DNA of 64,000 nucleotides, taken from positions 3,034,001 to 3,098,000 of the forward strand of contig NZ_CP043639.1 in the NCBI RefSeq assembly GCF_014217605.1. The letters are read 5' to 3'. Under the pieces are notes generated by a model that saw nothing but the letters and a program-made list of their open reading frames with translations, did not search any database and was not told the origin of the DNA. The position numbers and the translations under genes were made by a program. Origin of the DNA: Sphingomonas sp. NBWT7 (GTDB taxonomy: Bacteria > Pseudomonadota > Alphaproteobacteria > Sphingomonadales > Sphingomonadaceae). Numbering within the stretch: the stretch's first letter is position 1; the number at the start of each line of letters is the position of its first letter. Positions 16,714 to 26,006 of the stretch are shown here, piece after piece.

Positions 16714-17138
16714 CGTCGGTCTCCGCAAACCGCTTACACAGAGATCAAACGTCCAGAGGCAGTCTATAACACAAGTTCACTTCTACCCTTCAGCTCACCG
16801 GTGCGCGGCCAAGCTCAGCGGTGAACCATCGGCAGCTTACCTCCCAAATTCAGCCGTTTTGGCGCACGTTCTGACGATTTGGGTTGCGATGTTTGCCATC
16901 GTGGTTTGATGGATTCGACTCGGTCGGTGATGTCCGCTTCCCTCCCGATAGCGGACTTCAGGCGTAGGTACCGCGAGCGGCCACACCGGTGAACAATCTA
17001 GCGTCCTGCATGCTGAAGGCTGCATAGCGGCTAGGGTCCTGATCGACGGTAATGCGAGCTTTCCAAACGCACATATCTCGTGAAACACGAGCAGCGCGGC
17101 GATACTAACTGCTCCAGCTAATTAGGTTCGGGTGGATT
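16714..17138. other. Intergenic with palindromic repeat
   Basis: About 425 bases without a supported gene. GTCCGCT (16932-16938) and AGCGGAC (16950-16956) form another copy of the dispersed repeat. Related fragments (AAATTCAGCCGTTTTGGCGC) occur near 16848. It must contain the promoters of both flanking genes. Confidence 0.5.
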
Positions 17139-17330
17139 ATGGTGGACCAATCTGATCTGACTACCGAGGAACAAGCGCGCGCTGCAGGGAAAGCAGCAGG
17201 AGCGCAGATGGGCATGCACGCCATCGATTGTCCAATTTTCCACGACCGGCTTGATCTACGAAGCGCGTGGATGGACGGCTTTTCTGAAGGGCGAGTTACG
17301 CAAACACGCAACTCGGCTACTCCAGGCTGA
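17139..17330 (+). CDS. Rmf/CrpP-like small protein
   Basis: A 63-residue protein: 'ARAAGKAAGAQMGMHAIDCP' then 'RSAWMDGFSEGR'. The order (Ala-Gly helix, CP, then a W-x-x-GF-x-x-GR helix) resembles ribosome modulation factor and the related CrpP family. Rmf dimerises ribosomes in stationary phase. The protein is less basic than classical Rmf, so the function is tentative. Confidence 0.6.
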   Translation: MVDQSDLTTEEQARAAGKAAGAQMGMHAIDCPIFHDRLDLRSAWMDGFSEGRVTQTRNSATPG

Positions 17331-17523
17331 AGCGTCGTCGGGATCGTCCGCTCCGAGGATCTCTGCGTGATAGTGAAGCATCTACGCTGGGGCAGAAGCG
17401 GCTTCCGCCTCTGGTGCCACCGAGTAGACATTCACCCTATTGAGCGTAACTCGTTAGAGCCGGTCCCATAGGTCCTGCCTGTCGATTGCCAGCGGATCGG
17501 GAGCAGGCGGGTCAGCAGGGTTA

Positions 17524-17949
<426 letters not shown>

Positions 17950-18041
17950 TCACACCTGCGTCCTTATGAACGAGCGACCGGAGTTGGGAAGCGGCGTCAC
18001 GGCGCTGAATGACCGCTGGTGGGTCCCTTCCATCACAATTT

Positions 18042-18377
18042 CTACGAGCCTTGCTTCGGTTTCCGCGGCTTGGGCGTCGGCAGCTCGGCCGCCGTGATGC
18101 GCAGCAGCTCGCCGAGCCATTCGGCGTCGTCCCATCGATCGGCCGCGATCAGCATCTGCGGTCTGGCACCGGGATATGGCGGCGCGTCCGATACGGGCTC
18201 AGCAACAACGCGGCCCGACAGCGTCGGCTTGACGAACAGCTGATCGTCGCAGACCGAGCCGATCATCTTACCATCGACGTAGACGCCGTACTCACCGAAC
18301 ATCGGCTTGGCAGTAACCGTGCCGGCACCGCTCGCCTGTTCAAGCAGGAACTCGATTGTGCGTTGCTGCGTGGCCAT
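18042..18377 (-). CDS. TfoX N-terminal domain protein
   Basis: A 111-residue cytoplasmic protein. Its 'ITAKPMFGEYGVYVDGKMIG' type pattern (here 'VTAKPMFGEYGVYVDGKM'), followed by 'DDQLFVKPT', is the TfoX/Sxy N-terminal fold. The C-terminal DNA-interaction domain of E. coli Sxy is absent, so a role in competence is not implied. It ends in a basic 'PKPRKPKQ' tail. Confidence 0.85.
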   Translation of the reverse strand: MATQQRTIEFLLEQASGAGTVTAKPMFGEYGVYVDGKMIGSVCDDQLFVKPTLSGRVVAEPVSDAPPYPGARPQMLIAADRWDDAEWLGELLRITAAELPTPKPRKPKQGS

Positions 18378-18482
18378 ACACTGAACCTAACAGACCACAG
18401 TCGCCGCGGGCAACGGACGACCAAGGACTGCATCGCCGACCATCGTGAACGAGCGGCCGCTTTCAGGGTAGGTCAAGGCGCC

Positions 18483-18506
18483 GTTGAACGGCCAATAGTG
18501 GGTCAA
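18483..18506. repeat. Dispersed short repeat (GAACGGCCAATAGTGGGTC)
   Basis: TTGAACGGCCAATAGTGGGTCA resembles the sequence near 4960 (TGAACGGCCGAAACTGGGTC) and the CCCAATAGTGGAC near 5014. It lies between genes in each case. Confidence 0.5.
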
Positions 18507-18567
18507 AAAATTCCCTGATGACCCAAGTCCGCAGCATGTTGCCAATTTCGTGCCCAGCGCCGCTTCT

Positions 18568-18771
18568 TCAATTTAGCAGCGAGCCTGCCGCAACGGAGAA
18601 GGGAGCGGCGAGCTTTTCGACAACTGTGATGGTTGGATTGCGCGCACCACGCTCGATGTCGCTCACATAGGTGCGGTGGATGTCGGCGCGATCAGCGAAC
18701 TCTTCCTGACTCCAGCCTTGTTCGAGCCGCAGCCGCCGCAGATTGGCCCCTAGACGCTTTCGAATGTCCAC
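18568..18771 (-). CDS. XRE-family helix-turn-helix regulator
   Basis: A 67-residue Cro/CI-type DNA-binding protein: 'LGANLRRLRLEQGWSQEEF' and 'YVSDIERGARNPTITVVEKL' cover the full five-helix domain with no extra part. Such stand-alone repressors often control restriction-modification or mobile-element genes. The next gene upstream is divergent, about 115 bases away. Target unknown. Confidence 0.85.
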   Translation of the reverse strand: MDIRKRLGANLRRLRLEQGWSQEEFADRADIHRTYVSDIERGARNPTITVVEKLAAPFSVAAGSLLN

Positions 18772-18887
18772 AGCGGGACTGAAGCGCAGCTGTCGCCGAT
18801 CGTTCTACAGACGATCAGTGACAAAGCCGTTGACTGCCGGCTGGAACAGCGGATTGGTGCTGTCACTGATCGTCGACGGAGAGTTGC

Positions 18888-19931
18888 GTGGCAGGCAAAG
18901 AAAGCAAGCATCGTGAGGCAGCGAGAAAAGGTTGGGAGCGCGGCGGTGGCGGGCGAACAGAATGGAAAACATGGCATGTCGTCACGGTGGCAAGCCTCGG
19001 CGCTGTGACTGCGGGCATCGTCGCGCTTGGATCGAGCACGCCTGTGCCGGAAAGCCCGGCACCCAGGGCGGAGACGAAAGCACCTTCGGTCGCTCAGGCG
19101 TCTCCATGTAAGATACGGTTCGTCATCGAGCGCGATGCAGCGGTCAAGGATGACACGGTCCTGCTAAGGGCGCCGGCCAGCAAAGCCGCTCCTATTGCGA
19201 ACTCCCAAGGCAAGACCAATCTGTCCGACATCAAGGCACTTGCTGCCATCACACCTGAGATGCCGCTGCGTGTCATGTGTGAGGAAGGGGCATGGTCACG
19301 GGTCAGGGTATTGGCCACGGGCTTGCGCTGGATGGAAGGATGGGTGCCGAACAAAGCGCTGCGTAAGCTCGTGCTCGACGATGCCGGGCATCGGGTGCTC
19401 ACCGCCGCCGATCTCCAATGGCAGCCGGGCAGCGGCAGCGACCGTCGCGAGATCGTGAAGATCGCTAATCTGATCCTGCGCAACGACAAAAGATGTGAGG
19501 CGATCGATGAGCGCTCGCTGCTCGTCGAGGGAAGCCGTTCCGACCGCCGTTACACGCTTCTCTGCGATGGGCCCGGCGGGTCGTTTCCCATCACCTTCAC
19601 CGCCCGGGATGCCGCATCACGCTCTTTCCCGGGGGTTGCTGATCCAGCTGGATCCGATCCTTCAGGCGAAGCTTCGTTCTCTGCGCCAATCAGCAAGGCC
19701 GACGCCGCTGACGCCTGCATAGACGCAATCACCGCACAGCTCGCGCAGCCGCGCTCGGCCGACTTCCACACCTTTACCGACACAACGTTCAACGTGGACG
19801 GTGCACGGGCGCGGTTCACCGTCGGCTTTGATGCGAAGAACGGGCTGGGCCTTGAAGTCGAGCAAACGGCAGCCTGCATTTTCGAAGGAGATAGTCTTGC
19901 CAGCGCGGAGATCTTGCCAGCGGGAAGCTAG
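18888..19931 (+). CDS. Membrane-anchored protein with SH3-like domain
   Basis: A 347-residue protein with a basic cytoplasmic N-terminus (about 1-28, including 'REAARKGWERGGGG'), one transmembrane segment 'VVTVASLGAVTAGIVALG' (about 30-48) and a periplasmic remainder. Residues about 70-165 resemble a bacterial SH3-like domain ('VLLRAPASKAAPIAN', 'WSRVRVLATGLRWMEGWVP'). The C-terminal 180 residues contain paired cysteines ('DACIDAI', 'AACIFEG') but no known family. The start is GTG at 18888 behind GGAGAG. It overlaps the stop of the convergent gene by four bases. Confidence 0.65.
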   Translation: MAGKESKHREAARKGWERGGGGRTEWKTWHVVTVASLGAVTAGIVALGSSTPVPESPAPRAETKAPSVAQASPCKIRFVIERDAAVKDDTVLLRAPASKAAPIANSQGKTNLSDIKALAAITPEMPLRVMCEEGAWSRVRVLATGLRWMEGWVPNKALRKLVLDDAGHRVLTAADLQWQPGSGSDRREIVKIANLILRNDKRCEAIDERSLLVEGSRSDRRYTLLCDGPGGSFPITFTARDAASRSFPGVADPAGSDPSGEASFSAPISKADAADACIDAITAQLAQPRSADFHTFTDTTFNVDGARARFTVGFDAKNGLGLEVEQTAACIFEGDSLASAEILPAGS

Positions 19932-20137
19932 GCAGGCCGGGTGAGCAGCACCACAATGGCACGTGCCACGGCAATGATCCGATCTGTTGTGGCGAGCACA
20001 GTTTGCGCTCGAGCCAGCGCTTCGTCTTTTGATTGGCGTTGCTGGCCCTCAAACGCCGGGGTGATCGCATCCTCCAGTTCGCCAGTAAGTATGGCAAACA
20101 ATCCGCAGACGAGATCCGCATCGTCATTTCCACTCAT
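19928..20137 (-). CDS. Small hypothetical protein beside packaging genes
   Basis: A 69-residue helical protein: 'MSGNDDADLVCGLFAILTGELEDAITPAFEG' like N-terminal half and a C-terminal 'DRIIAVARAIVVLLT' helix. GAGGAG seven bases before the ATG at 20137 fixes the start, although the frame continues upstream. It lies downstream of the terminase gene on the same strand and may be part of the same element. Confidence 0.6.
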   Translation of the reverse strand: MSGNDDADLVCGLFAILTGELEDAITPAFEGQQRQSKDEALARAQTVLATTDRIIAVARAIVVLLTRPA

Positions 20138-20366
20138 GCATGGCTCCTCTGGCGTACGAAGCGACACGAGGCTCGGCAAGTCTATCCGCAGCTTTTGCCT
20201 TTCAGCAAAGCTTTGCGAATAAGGCTCGACTTCAGCACCCCTTAGAGCGACCAGCGTTGGCGTAGCCCGACTTGGAACAGGATCGCGGCGCATCCAGGCA
20301 GCGCTGCTCGCCTGGCCGCAGGTGGTGGAACCGGGCGCTGAGGTCAGGTTCCGCAAGGAGCCTGCG

Positions 20367-20543
20367 ATGGCCTGCCCAACGAACTTGGCGGCAACCTCGG
20401 ATGTACAGACGATGCCGGAACTTACCCAAACGACGGTCACAGCGAGGGGGCTGAACCAGACCTTGTGGCGACTGCTGACGAAGCCCGAACCACTGACGGC
20501 AGCGGAATGGGCGCTCGTCGAGGAGTTCGAGCGGCAGTGCTGA
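20367..20543 (+). CDS. Small hypothetical protein
   Basis: A 58-residue protein ending 'LWRLLTKPEPLTAAEWALVEEF'. I chose the ATG at 20367 because AAGGAG precedes it by six bases; an ATG at 20412 is the alternative. It runs opposite to the terminase gene, with 35 bases between the two stops. No recognised domain. Confidence 0.55.
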   Translation: MACPTNLAATSDVQTMPELTQTTVTARGLNQTLWRLLTKPEPLTAAEWALVEEFERQC

Positions 20544-20578
20544 GTATCGCCGCGGCATTGTCTAAAAAACTGCCCGAG

Positions 20579-22027
20579 CTAGCCTCGCATGCGGCGGGTC
20601 GGCCGGTCGATCCACAATTTGCGCCCGGTTACCGGATCGCGTTCTGCGAGCAGCTCGTGCGACCACCGCCGCTGATACTCCAGGAATTGCGTCATACTAT
20701 CGACCTGGTCGTCGTGCCTGCCGAAGGGGAAGCTGCGCAGCTCGTGGCGGAACGCCTCGAGCCACGGCGCTTCGCTGGGAAGGACACAAAGCCCTGCTTC
20801 GAGCTGCCCGGTCACCCCGATGAGCCGCTCTTCCTTGCTTTGCGTCGGTCTCGACATGACGGGGCGAAACTCGCGATCTGCACGAAACTCCTGCCACAGC
20901 GCGATCCCCGAGCCGGCCTCCTCGATGATGACCTCGTCGGCACGCCATTGGCGGCGCTGGCTCAGCACGGCGCGCTTCAGGTCAGGGAAGGCTAGCCGCT
21001 GGCGCAATACGTCGACGAGGTACCAGCGCTTCTCGCGGTAGCCCCATGTCGTGCAGACCGAATAGTCTGCCGTCGGCTCGTCGCTGAGCCCGGTATCCCA
21101 GCTTTGTACAACGCGATAAAAATCGGCGCGCTCGAGATCTTCGTCGTGGTTGGCGAACCATTCCAGCCGAATGAGGTTGCCCTCCGGCGCCACCGGGTTC
21201 TGCTGGAACTGCGCCGAGAATACCTGTGCGCCGAGCGTTCTACGCTCGGCATCTAGCTTCTCGCGTGTGACGCCAGGCCGGTCGAGCAGGTCACCGGCCT
21301 TGCGGTGATGCACATGCTTCGGCCCGAGCCGGATAATCTCGTCGCGCTCGGCAATCGCGGGCAGGCATAGATGCTTGTAACCGCTGTCGAGCAGCATCGC
21401 CGGCAGATCGAATTCGTGCAGCCGCTGCGAGATCGAAATGATGGCACCACCACCAGGGCTGTTGAGGCGAGTGGCAAGCGTGCCGGCAAACCACGCACGC
21501 GCTTCCTCAAGCTTGGCCTCGCTTCGCGCGTCATCGGCCTTGAGGCAGTCGTCGACGATGATGACGTCGGCGCCATGTCCGGTAACGGACCCGCCAACCG
21601 ACACTGCCTTGCGCCCGCCACCGCGTGTCGTGACGGTTTCCAGCATGCGATTGCCGTCCTCGGCAATCTGCGCCGCTGGGAACAGCCGGCGATACCAGGC
21701 CGACTGCATGATCGTGCGTGACTGGGTCGCGTGAAGGCGCGCCAGATCCTGGCTGTAAGTCGCGACCATGATCCGTCGCGCGGGATTATGCCCAAGAAGA
21801 AATGCCGGAAGCGCCACTGACGCCGCAACCGACTTCAAATGTCGGGGCGGCACGGTGATGACGAGCCGAGCGCCGTCCTGCGCGCTCGCCTCGATAAGCG
21901 AATGGCAGATTGCCTCCAGATACCAGGCAAGCTGAAGCGGCGGCGCAGCGGGATGCAGATCCTGGAACACGCGCATCAGGAACAACGAAAAGTCCTGGCG
22001 CAGCATCGCATCGAGGGGCGCGCTCAT
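20579..22027 (-). CDS. terL: Phage terminase large subunit (TerL)
   Basis: A 482-residue DNA packaging motor. The ATPase half carries the Walker A 'PPRHLKS' (60-66), Walker B 'VIIVDD' (155-160) and the coupling region 'ISISQRLHEFDLP'. The C-terminal nuclease half has RNase H-fold acids in 'VQSWDTG' and 'HDDQVDS'. Such enzymes cut concatemers and pump DNA into a prohead. Its ATG overlaps the DUF5681 stop in an ATGA. No portal, protease or capsid gene follows, so either the rest of a prophage is lost or the set works with a helper. Confidence 0.93.
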   Translation of the reverse strand: MSAPLDAMLRQDFSLFLMRVFQDLHPAAPPLQLAWYLEAICHSLIEASAQDGARLVITVPPRHLKSVAASVALPAFLLGHNPARRIMVATYSQDLARLHATQSRTIMQSAWYRRLFPAAQIAEDGNRMLETVTTRGGGRKAVSVGGSVTGHGADVIIVDDCLKADDARSEAKLEEARAWFAGTLATRLNSPGGGAIISISQRLHEFDLPAMLLDSGYKHLCLPAIAERDEIIRLGPKHVHHRKAGDLLDRPGVTREKLDAERRTLGAQVFSAQFQQNPVAPEGNLIRLEWFANHDEDLERADFYRVVQSWDTGLSDEPTADYSVCTTWGYREKRWYLVDVLRQRLAFPDLKRAVLSQRRQWRADEVIIEEAGSGIALWQEFRADREFRPVMSRPTQSKEERLIGVTGQLEAGLCVLPSEAPWLEAFRHELRSFPFGRHDDQVDSMTQFLEYQRRWSHELLAERDPVTGRKLWIDRPTRRMRG

Positions 22028-22599
22028 CGCTCGCCCTCCGCTTCACGAGCCTTGCGAAGAAAGGCCTCAACAATGGCGCGGTCCGCGGCATCCATCTCCT
22101 CCGCTGAAACGTCGTTGGCGACGTTCAAGCCCGACGGTGCCGACGCCTCGTCTGAGATGTATTTTGCATATAGCTTGAGCGTCGTGATGATGGCACGCAT
22201 GTCGCCGCCGAAGCTTTTCTCGGCTGTCTTATGAACGATGGCTTCCATCTTAGACATACGCGTCGAGCCGGTCGCGCTACGTACGACCACCTTCTGCGCA
22301 AACACTTCGCGAACGATGGTCTTCAAGCCTTTCGCGCCTTTCGGACGCCCCTTCTTGTTCCCGCTCTCCCCCTTCTTGAACTGCGAGTGTTTCGGCGGCT
22401 TTTTGTAGCCGACAGGGGAAGGCGCAGATTCGGCAGGAACGGCTGATGCAGTCTGTTGCGGCTGAGGAGAAGTAGGAAGCGGATTCGGAAGTGGTGCCGA
22501 TGTTGCGCCTGTGTCGTTGGCAGGGCGGCGCGTGCGTGGGCGCGCGACCACATCTGGGCGAATGATCGGTGCGGCGTCCCGGGAAGTATTGCTGGTCAT
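22024..22599 (-). CDS. DUF5681 protein, possible terminase small subunit-like partner
   Basis: A 191-residue protein. A long Pro/Ala/Ser-rich, disordered N-terminus (1-65) precedes the DUF5681 signature 'VGYKKPPKHSQFKKGESGN' and 'KKGRPKGAK', a basic DNA-binding-like block. The C-terminal 90 residues are helical. DUF5681 genes commonly sit directly before terL, which suggests a small-subunit role; this is not established. It is co-transcribed with terL (four-base overlap) and lies 78 bases after the methyltransferase gene. Confidence 0.85.
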   Translation of the reverse strand: MTSNTSRDAAPIIRPDVVARPRTRRPANDTGATSAPLPNPLPTSPQPQQTASAVPAESAPSPVGYKKPPKHSQFKKGESGNKKGRPKGAKGLKTIVREVFAQKVVVRSATGSTRMSKMEAIVHKTAEKSFGGDMRAIITTLKLYAKYISDEASAPSGLNVANDVSAEEMDAADRAIVEAFLRKAREAEGER

Positions 22600-22677
22600 G
22601 TCGGCGAGCTTTCAATAGAGGCGCAGATGGGATCCGCGCCCGCTGATTGGTCAGGGAGCATCAAGCGAAACGAGCAT

Positions 22678-24039
22678 TTACCCGTCCGCGCGCAGCGGCT
22701 CGGCACGAGCGATGGCAACTTCGGCGAAGCTCTCCCCGGTCGCCTCGAGAACAGCCTTACGACCGGACAACTTTTCCCAGCGCCGGATTGCCACATCGAT
22801 GTAGCGCGGCTCGATCTCGACCGCGTAGCCGACCCGCTTGGTGCGCTCACACGCCAGGATAGTGCTGCCCGAGCCTGAAAAAGCATCGAGCACGATCTCG
22901 CCCTGGCGGGTGACATCGCGAATAGCTTCGGCAAGCAGCTGGGTCGGCTTGACGGTCGGATGGTCGGCAAGGTCGGCATCGCGCGTCGCGCCGAAGGCGT
23001 TCGCGCCCGCCTGTGTCCAGATGTTTGTGCGATAACGGCCGTGCTTGCCCAGCTCGACCGCATTGGTGTGCGGCGCCGAGCCATGTTTCAGCACCAGCAC
23101 CAGCTCATGCTGCGAGCGGTAGAGGCTACCCATCCCGCCATTGGTTTTGGCCCAAACGCACAGGTTGAGGTGGCGCAGGCCTACATCACGTGCGGCCGAC
23201 ATCAACTCAAATAGATGGTGGTGGTCCATGAAGGCCATCACGATGGCGCCGTCCTTGAGGTGCGCGCTCATGTTGGCGAGATAGGATTTGTTGAAGTCGA
23301 TGAACTCGGCGACCGACATCTCGCCCGAGGCCATCGCAAACTCGGCATGGCGACCGCCGCCCGAAACATGGCCGTTTACCTTTACGTTGAACGGCGCATC
23401 GGTCAGCACCATCGCGCCGCTGGCGCCATTCATCAGCCGCTCCCACACTGCAGGCTCGAGCGAGGAGCCACACAAGAGCCGATGCTTGCCGAGTAGCCAC
23501 AAGTCGCCGGGTTGCGAAACCGGCATGGCATCAGGAAGCTGATTTTCGCACGCATCGTCGTCATTTGCAGCAGCGGCGCCATCGAGGATGACGTCGATCT
23601 CGCCGGTCGACCAACCAAGGATCTCGATAGGCGTCTCGTCCAGCTCAATGATGCTCGAGATTTCGATCCGCAGCAGCTCTGCGTCCCAGCTGCTCGACGT
23701 TGCCAGCTGGTTATCCGCCAGGCGGTAAGCCTTGACCTGCGCCGCGCTCCAATGCGCCGCGACCAGAACCGGCACGTCATTCGTGCGGAGCCGGCGCGCA
23801 GCTTCGAGTCGAGCATGGCCGCAGATGAGCACGCCGTGCACGTCGACCAGCAACGGCAGCGCGAAACCGAAATGGCGCATCGACGCCATCAGTTGCACGA
23901 TCTGCTTCTCAGGGTGCTTGCGCGGGTTGCCGGCATAGGCCTGGATCTCAGCCAGCGGGCGATAGCTAATAGGACCAAGCCGCTGTTCGAGCACAGCGGG
24001 AAGGTCAGCAGCTTTGTTGCGTGTAGCAGTCTTTGTCAT
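22678..24039 (-). CDS. ParB-like nuclease domain fused to DNA methyltransferase
   Basis: A 453-residue fusion. Residues about 20-110 form a ParB/Srx-like domain ('GNPRKHPEKQI', 'ICGHARLEAA'). Residues about 175-435 form an amino-methyltransferase of beta order: catalytic motif 'TDAPFN' (213-218) comes before the SAM-binding 'DAFSGSGST' (385-393). The usual DPPY motif reads DAPF here, with the first Pro replaced by Ala. It probably methylates adenine or cytosine N4 in element or host DNA. GAGGAA precedes the ATG at 24039. It is the first gene of the packaging set. Confidence 0.9.
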   Translation of the reverse strand: MTKTATRNKAADLPAVLEQRLGPISYRPLAEIQAYAGNPRKHPEKQIVQLMASMRHFGFALPLLVDVHGVLICGHARLEAARRLRTNDVPVLVAAHWSAAQVKAYRLADNQLATSSSWDAELLRIEISSIIELDETPIEILGWSTGEIDVILDGAAAANDDDACENQLPDAMPVSQPGDLWLLGKHRLLCGSSLEPAVWERLMNGASGAMVLTDAPFNVKVNGHVSGGGRHAEFAMASGEMSVAEFIDFNKSYLANMSAHLKDGAIVMAFMDHHHLFELMSAARDVGLRHLNLCVWAKTNGGMGSLYRSQHELVLVLKHGSAPHTNAVELGKHGRYRTNIWTQAGANAFGATRDADLADHPTVKPTQLLAEAIRDVTRQGEIVLDAFSGSGSTILACERTKRVGYAVEIEPRYIDVAIRRWEKLSGRKAVLEATGESFAEVAIARAEPLRADG

Positions 24040-24749
24040 GTCGGTTCCTCAAAGAAAAACGGACAGACGAATGACCGGTCTCGACGCGCGACCACTCGCC
24101 TGCCCAATCAGGTAAAACTGGGCGGTCATTGTGATCCCATGCTGCTTCTGCCGGATGGCTTCTGATGCTCGGGTGGAGAAATTTGCCTCCAAGGACGCAG
24201 CTACACGCAACGAAGCACATCGTCAATAAGCCAACGAAAACAATTACCTAGTCCGACTTTTTATGTCAAGCGGAGTCTGGTGAGGCGTCCACTTGATATG
24301 TTTCGCCCCGCTTCACCGATGCTCGCTGCACCTTGCCTGTTCGACAAGAAAGCTGGCCTGATATGTTGCCGTAATTCCCTGTTTTCCGATCACGGGAATT
24401 TGCCGCCAGACGCGGCGGAAAAGCCGGGGTTTCTGGAGTTTGAGGGTACCGCAAATCCCATAAAGCGAGGCCATTCCCTGTTAATCGCACCAGAACAGGG
24501 AAAATCCGCGGTGACGAAGCGCAACCGAGCTTGGCCTCGGCAACCCACTTGGATGCCGCACATACGAAACGAAAAACTGAGGAATTGGCATTCCGTACCT
24601 CCCCGGAGAGCGCCGGAGAAACTCGCCACTCTGACCCGCGATAGTGCTCGCCGCTTCGCTCTCCAAAGTACGGAGCACAAGCGAATGCGCGCGGAACTGC
24701 GCCGTTCTAGGAGCGGCCCGCAAAGCGAAATGGAATCTTCTAGACTGGG
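24040..24749. other. Intergenic with two inverted repeats, next to tRNA-Ser
   Basis: About 710 bases without a supported gene. The first 250 bases are less GC-rich than the flanks. Two inverted repeats lie 101 bases apart: AATTCCC (24373-24379) with GGGAATT (24394-24400), and TTCCCTGTT (24474-24482) with AACAGGGAA (24494-24502). Both share the left arm TTCCCTGTT. They may be protein-binding or recombination sites. Confidence 0.55.
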
Positions 24750-24840
24750 TGGCGGAGCGGGAGGGATTCGAACCCTCGATACGCTTTTGACGTATACTCA
24801 CTTTCCAGGCGAGCGCCTTCGACCACTCGGCCACCGCTCC
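24750..24840 (-). tRNA. tRNA-Ser (GGA)
   Basis: A 91-base class II tRNA on the minus strand with the long serine variable arm. Acceptor stem GGAGCGG pairs with CCGCTCC, then discriminator G and an encoded CCA end. The anticodon loop reads CTGGAAA, anticodon GGA. The T arm is GGTTCGAATCC-like. tRNA-Ser genes are frequent phage and island integration sites, and the packaging set lies beside it. Confidence 0.95.
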
Positions 24841-24934
24841 GCATTGCCGGGAGCCGGAGCCCCTAGGGCGGACAGGCGCGCGGCGCAAGCGCCGCCGCAT
24901 TGCGCGGGCGGGGCCAAGCGTGCACGATCGTGCG

Positions 24935-25876
24935 ATGCTCGCAACGCTTCTGCCCTTCCTGTTCGTCCAGGCCGCCGCTGCGCAGGCCGCTGGCCAAACG
25001 CAACCTGACCCTCGTTCGCCGATGGAGATCGTCGCTGCCGCACCCGCATCCGATTGGCGGGAAATCGGGGCCAGCGAGATGCTGGTGATGGACGTTGGTG
25101 GGGGGCGGCGGGTCGTCGTGCAGTTGATGCCGGCGCCATTTGCACAGGCGTGGATCGGCAACATCCGAACCCTTGCCACGGCGAAGTGGTGGGATGGGAC
25201 AAGCGTCAACCGCGTGCAGGACAATTACGTCGTGCAATGGGGCGATGCGAGCGAGAAAAAGCCATTGCCGCCTGGTCTTTCAGCGGCCGGCGAGGCGGAT
25301 TACACCGTGTCCGCGACTTCGCTCAATCCGCGTGAGATGACGCTCGGGCCCGCCGACGTCTATGCACGATCGACGTATTTCTATCGTGGATGGCCGATTG
25401 CCGGCGACGAAGGGTGGCCGAACGGAGGCGCGCAGAAGGGGTTTGCGAGGGGTGCGCGGGCGTGGCCGGTGCATTGCTACGGCACTGTCGGCGTGGGGCG
25501 TGACGTGTCGCCGAGCACGGGGACGGGCGCGGAGCTCTACGCCGTCATCGGCCATGCGCCGCGCCACCTCGATCGCAACATCGCGGTGGTCGGCCGCGTG
25601 ATCGCAGGGATCGAGCATCTGTCGAGCCTGCCGCGCGGAACCGAAGGACTGGGTTTTTACGCCAAGCCCGAGCAACGCGTGCCGATCACCCGGCTGCGGC
25701 TGGCGAGCGCATTGCCCGAGGCAGAACGGCCGCGCTTCGAATATCTTTCGACCAGCAGTGCGACCTGGACGCGCTACGCCGCGGCGCGCGCCAATCGCCA
25801 GGATGCGTTCTTCATCCGCCCGGCCGGCGCGGCGGACATCTGCAACATATCGGTGCCGGTTCGCGCGATACCGTAA
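24935..25876 (+). CDS. Exported peptidyl-prolyl isomerase, cyclophilin type
   Basis: About 313 residues. A signal peptide ('[17 protein letters not shown]') directs it to the periplasm. The body matches the sphingomonad cyclophilin-like family: '[36 protein letters not shown]'-type region, then '[27 protein letters not shown]' carrying the substrate-binding pattern and '[13 protein letters not shown]'-like '[13 protein letters not shown]'. It would assist folding of exported proteins. I use the ATG at 24935; a GTG at 24920 is possible. Confidence 0.85.
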   Translation: MLATLLPFLFVQAAAAQAAGQTQPDPRSPMEIVAAAPASDWREIGASEMLVMDVGGGRRVVVQLMPAPFAQAWIGNIRTLATAKWWDGTSVNRVQDNYVVQWGDASEKKPLPPGLSAAGEADYTVSATSLNPREMTLGPADVYARSTYFYRGWPIAGDEGWPNGGAQKGFARGARAWPVHCYGTVGVGRDVSPSTGTGAELYAVIGHAPRHLDRNIAVVGRVIAGIEHLSSLPRGTEGLGFYAKPEQRVPITRLRLASALPEAERPRFEYLSTSSATWTRYAAARANRQDAFFIRPAGAADICNISVPVRAIP

Positions 25877-26006
25877 TCCGACGGGAGGGCGACCGCCGCA
25901 GCGGGCGTCGGGAGATCGTGGCGCCGAAACGCCGCTGGGCAAGCCGGGCGCCGCAGGCGCGTTGATCGACGATGGTGCGATGCCGCACGCTCGTTAACAT
26001 GCCGTC

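Noticed and set aside
24280..25224. Frames crossing tRNA-Ser on either strand
   Set aside because: They read through the tRNA gene and the inverted repeats, so they are not genes.
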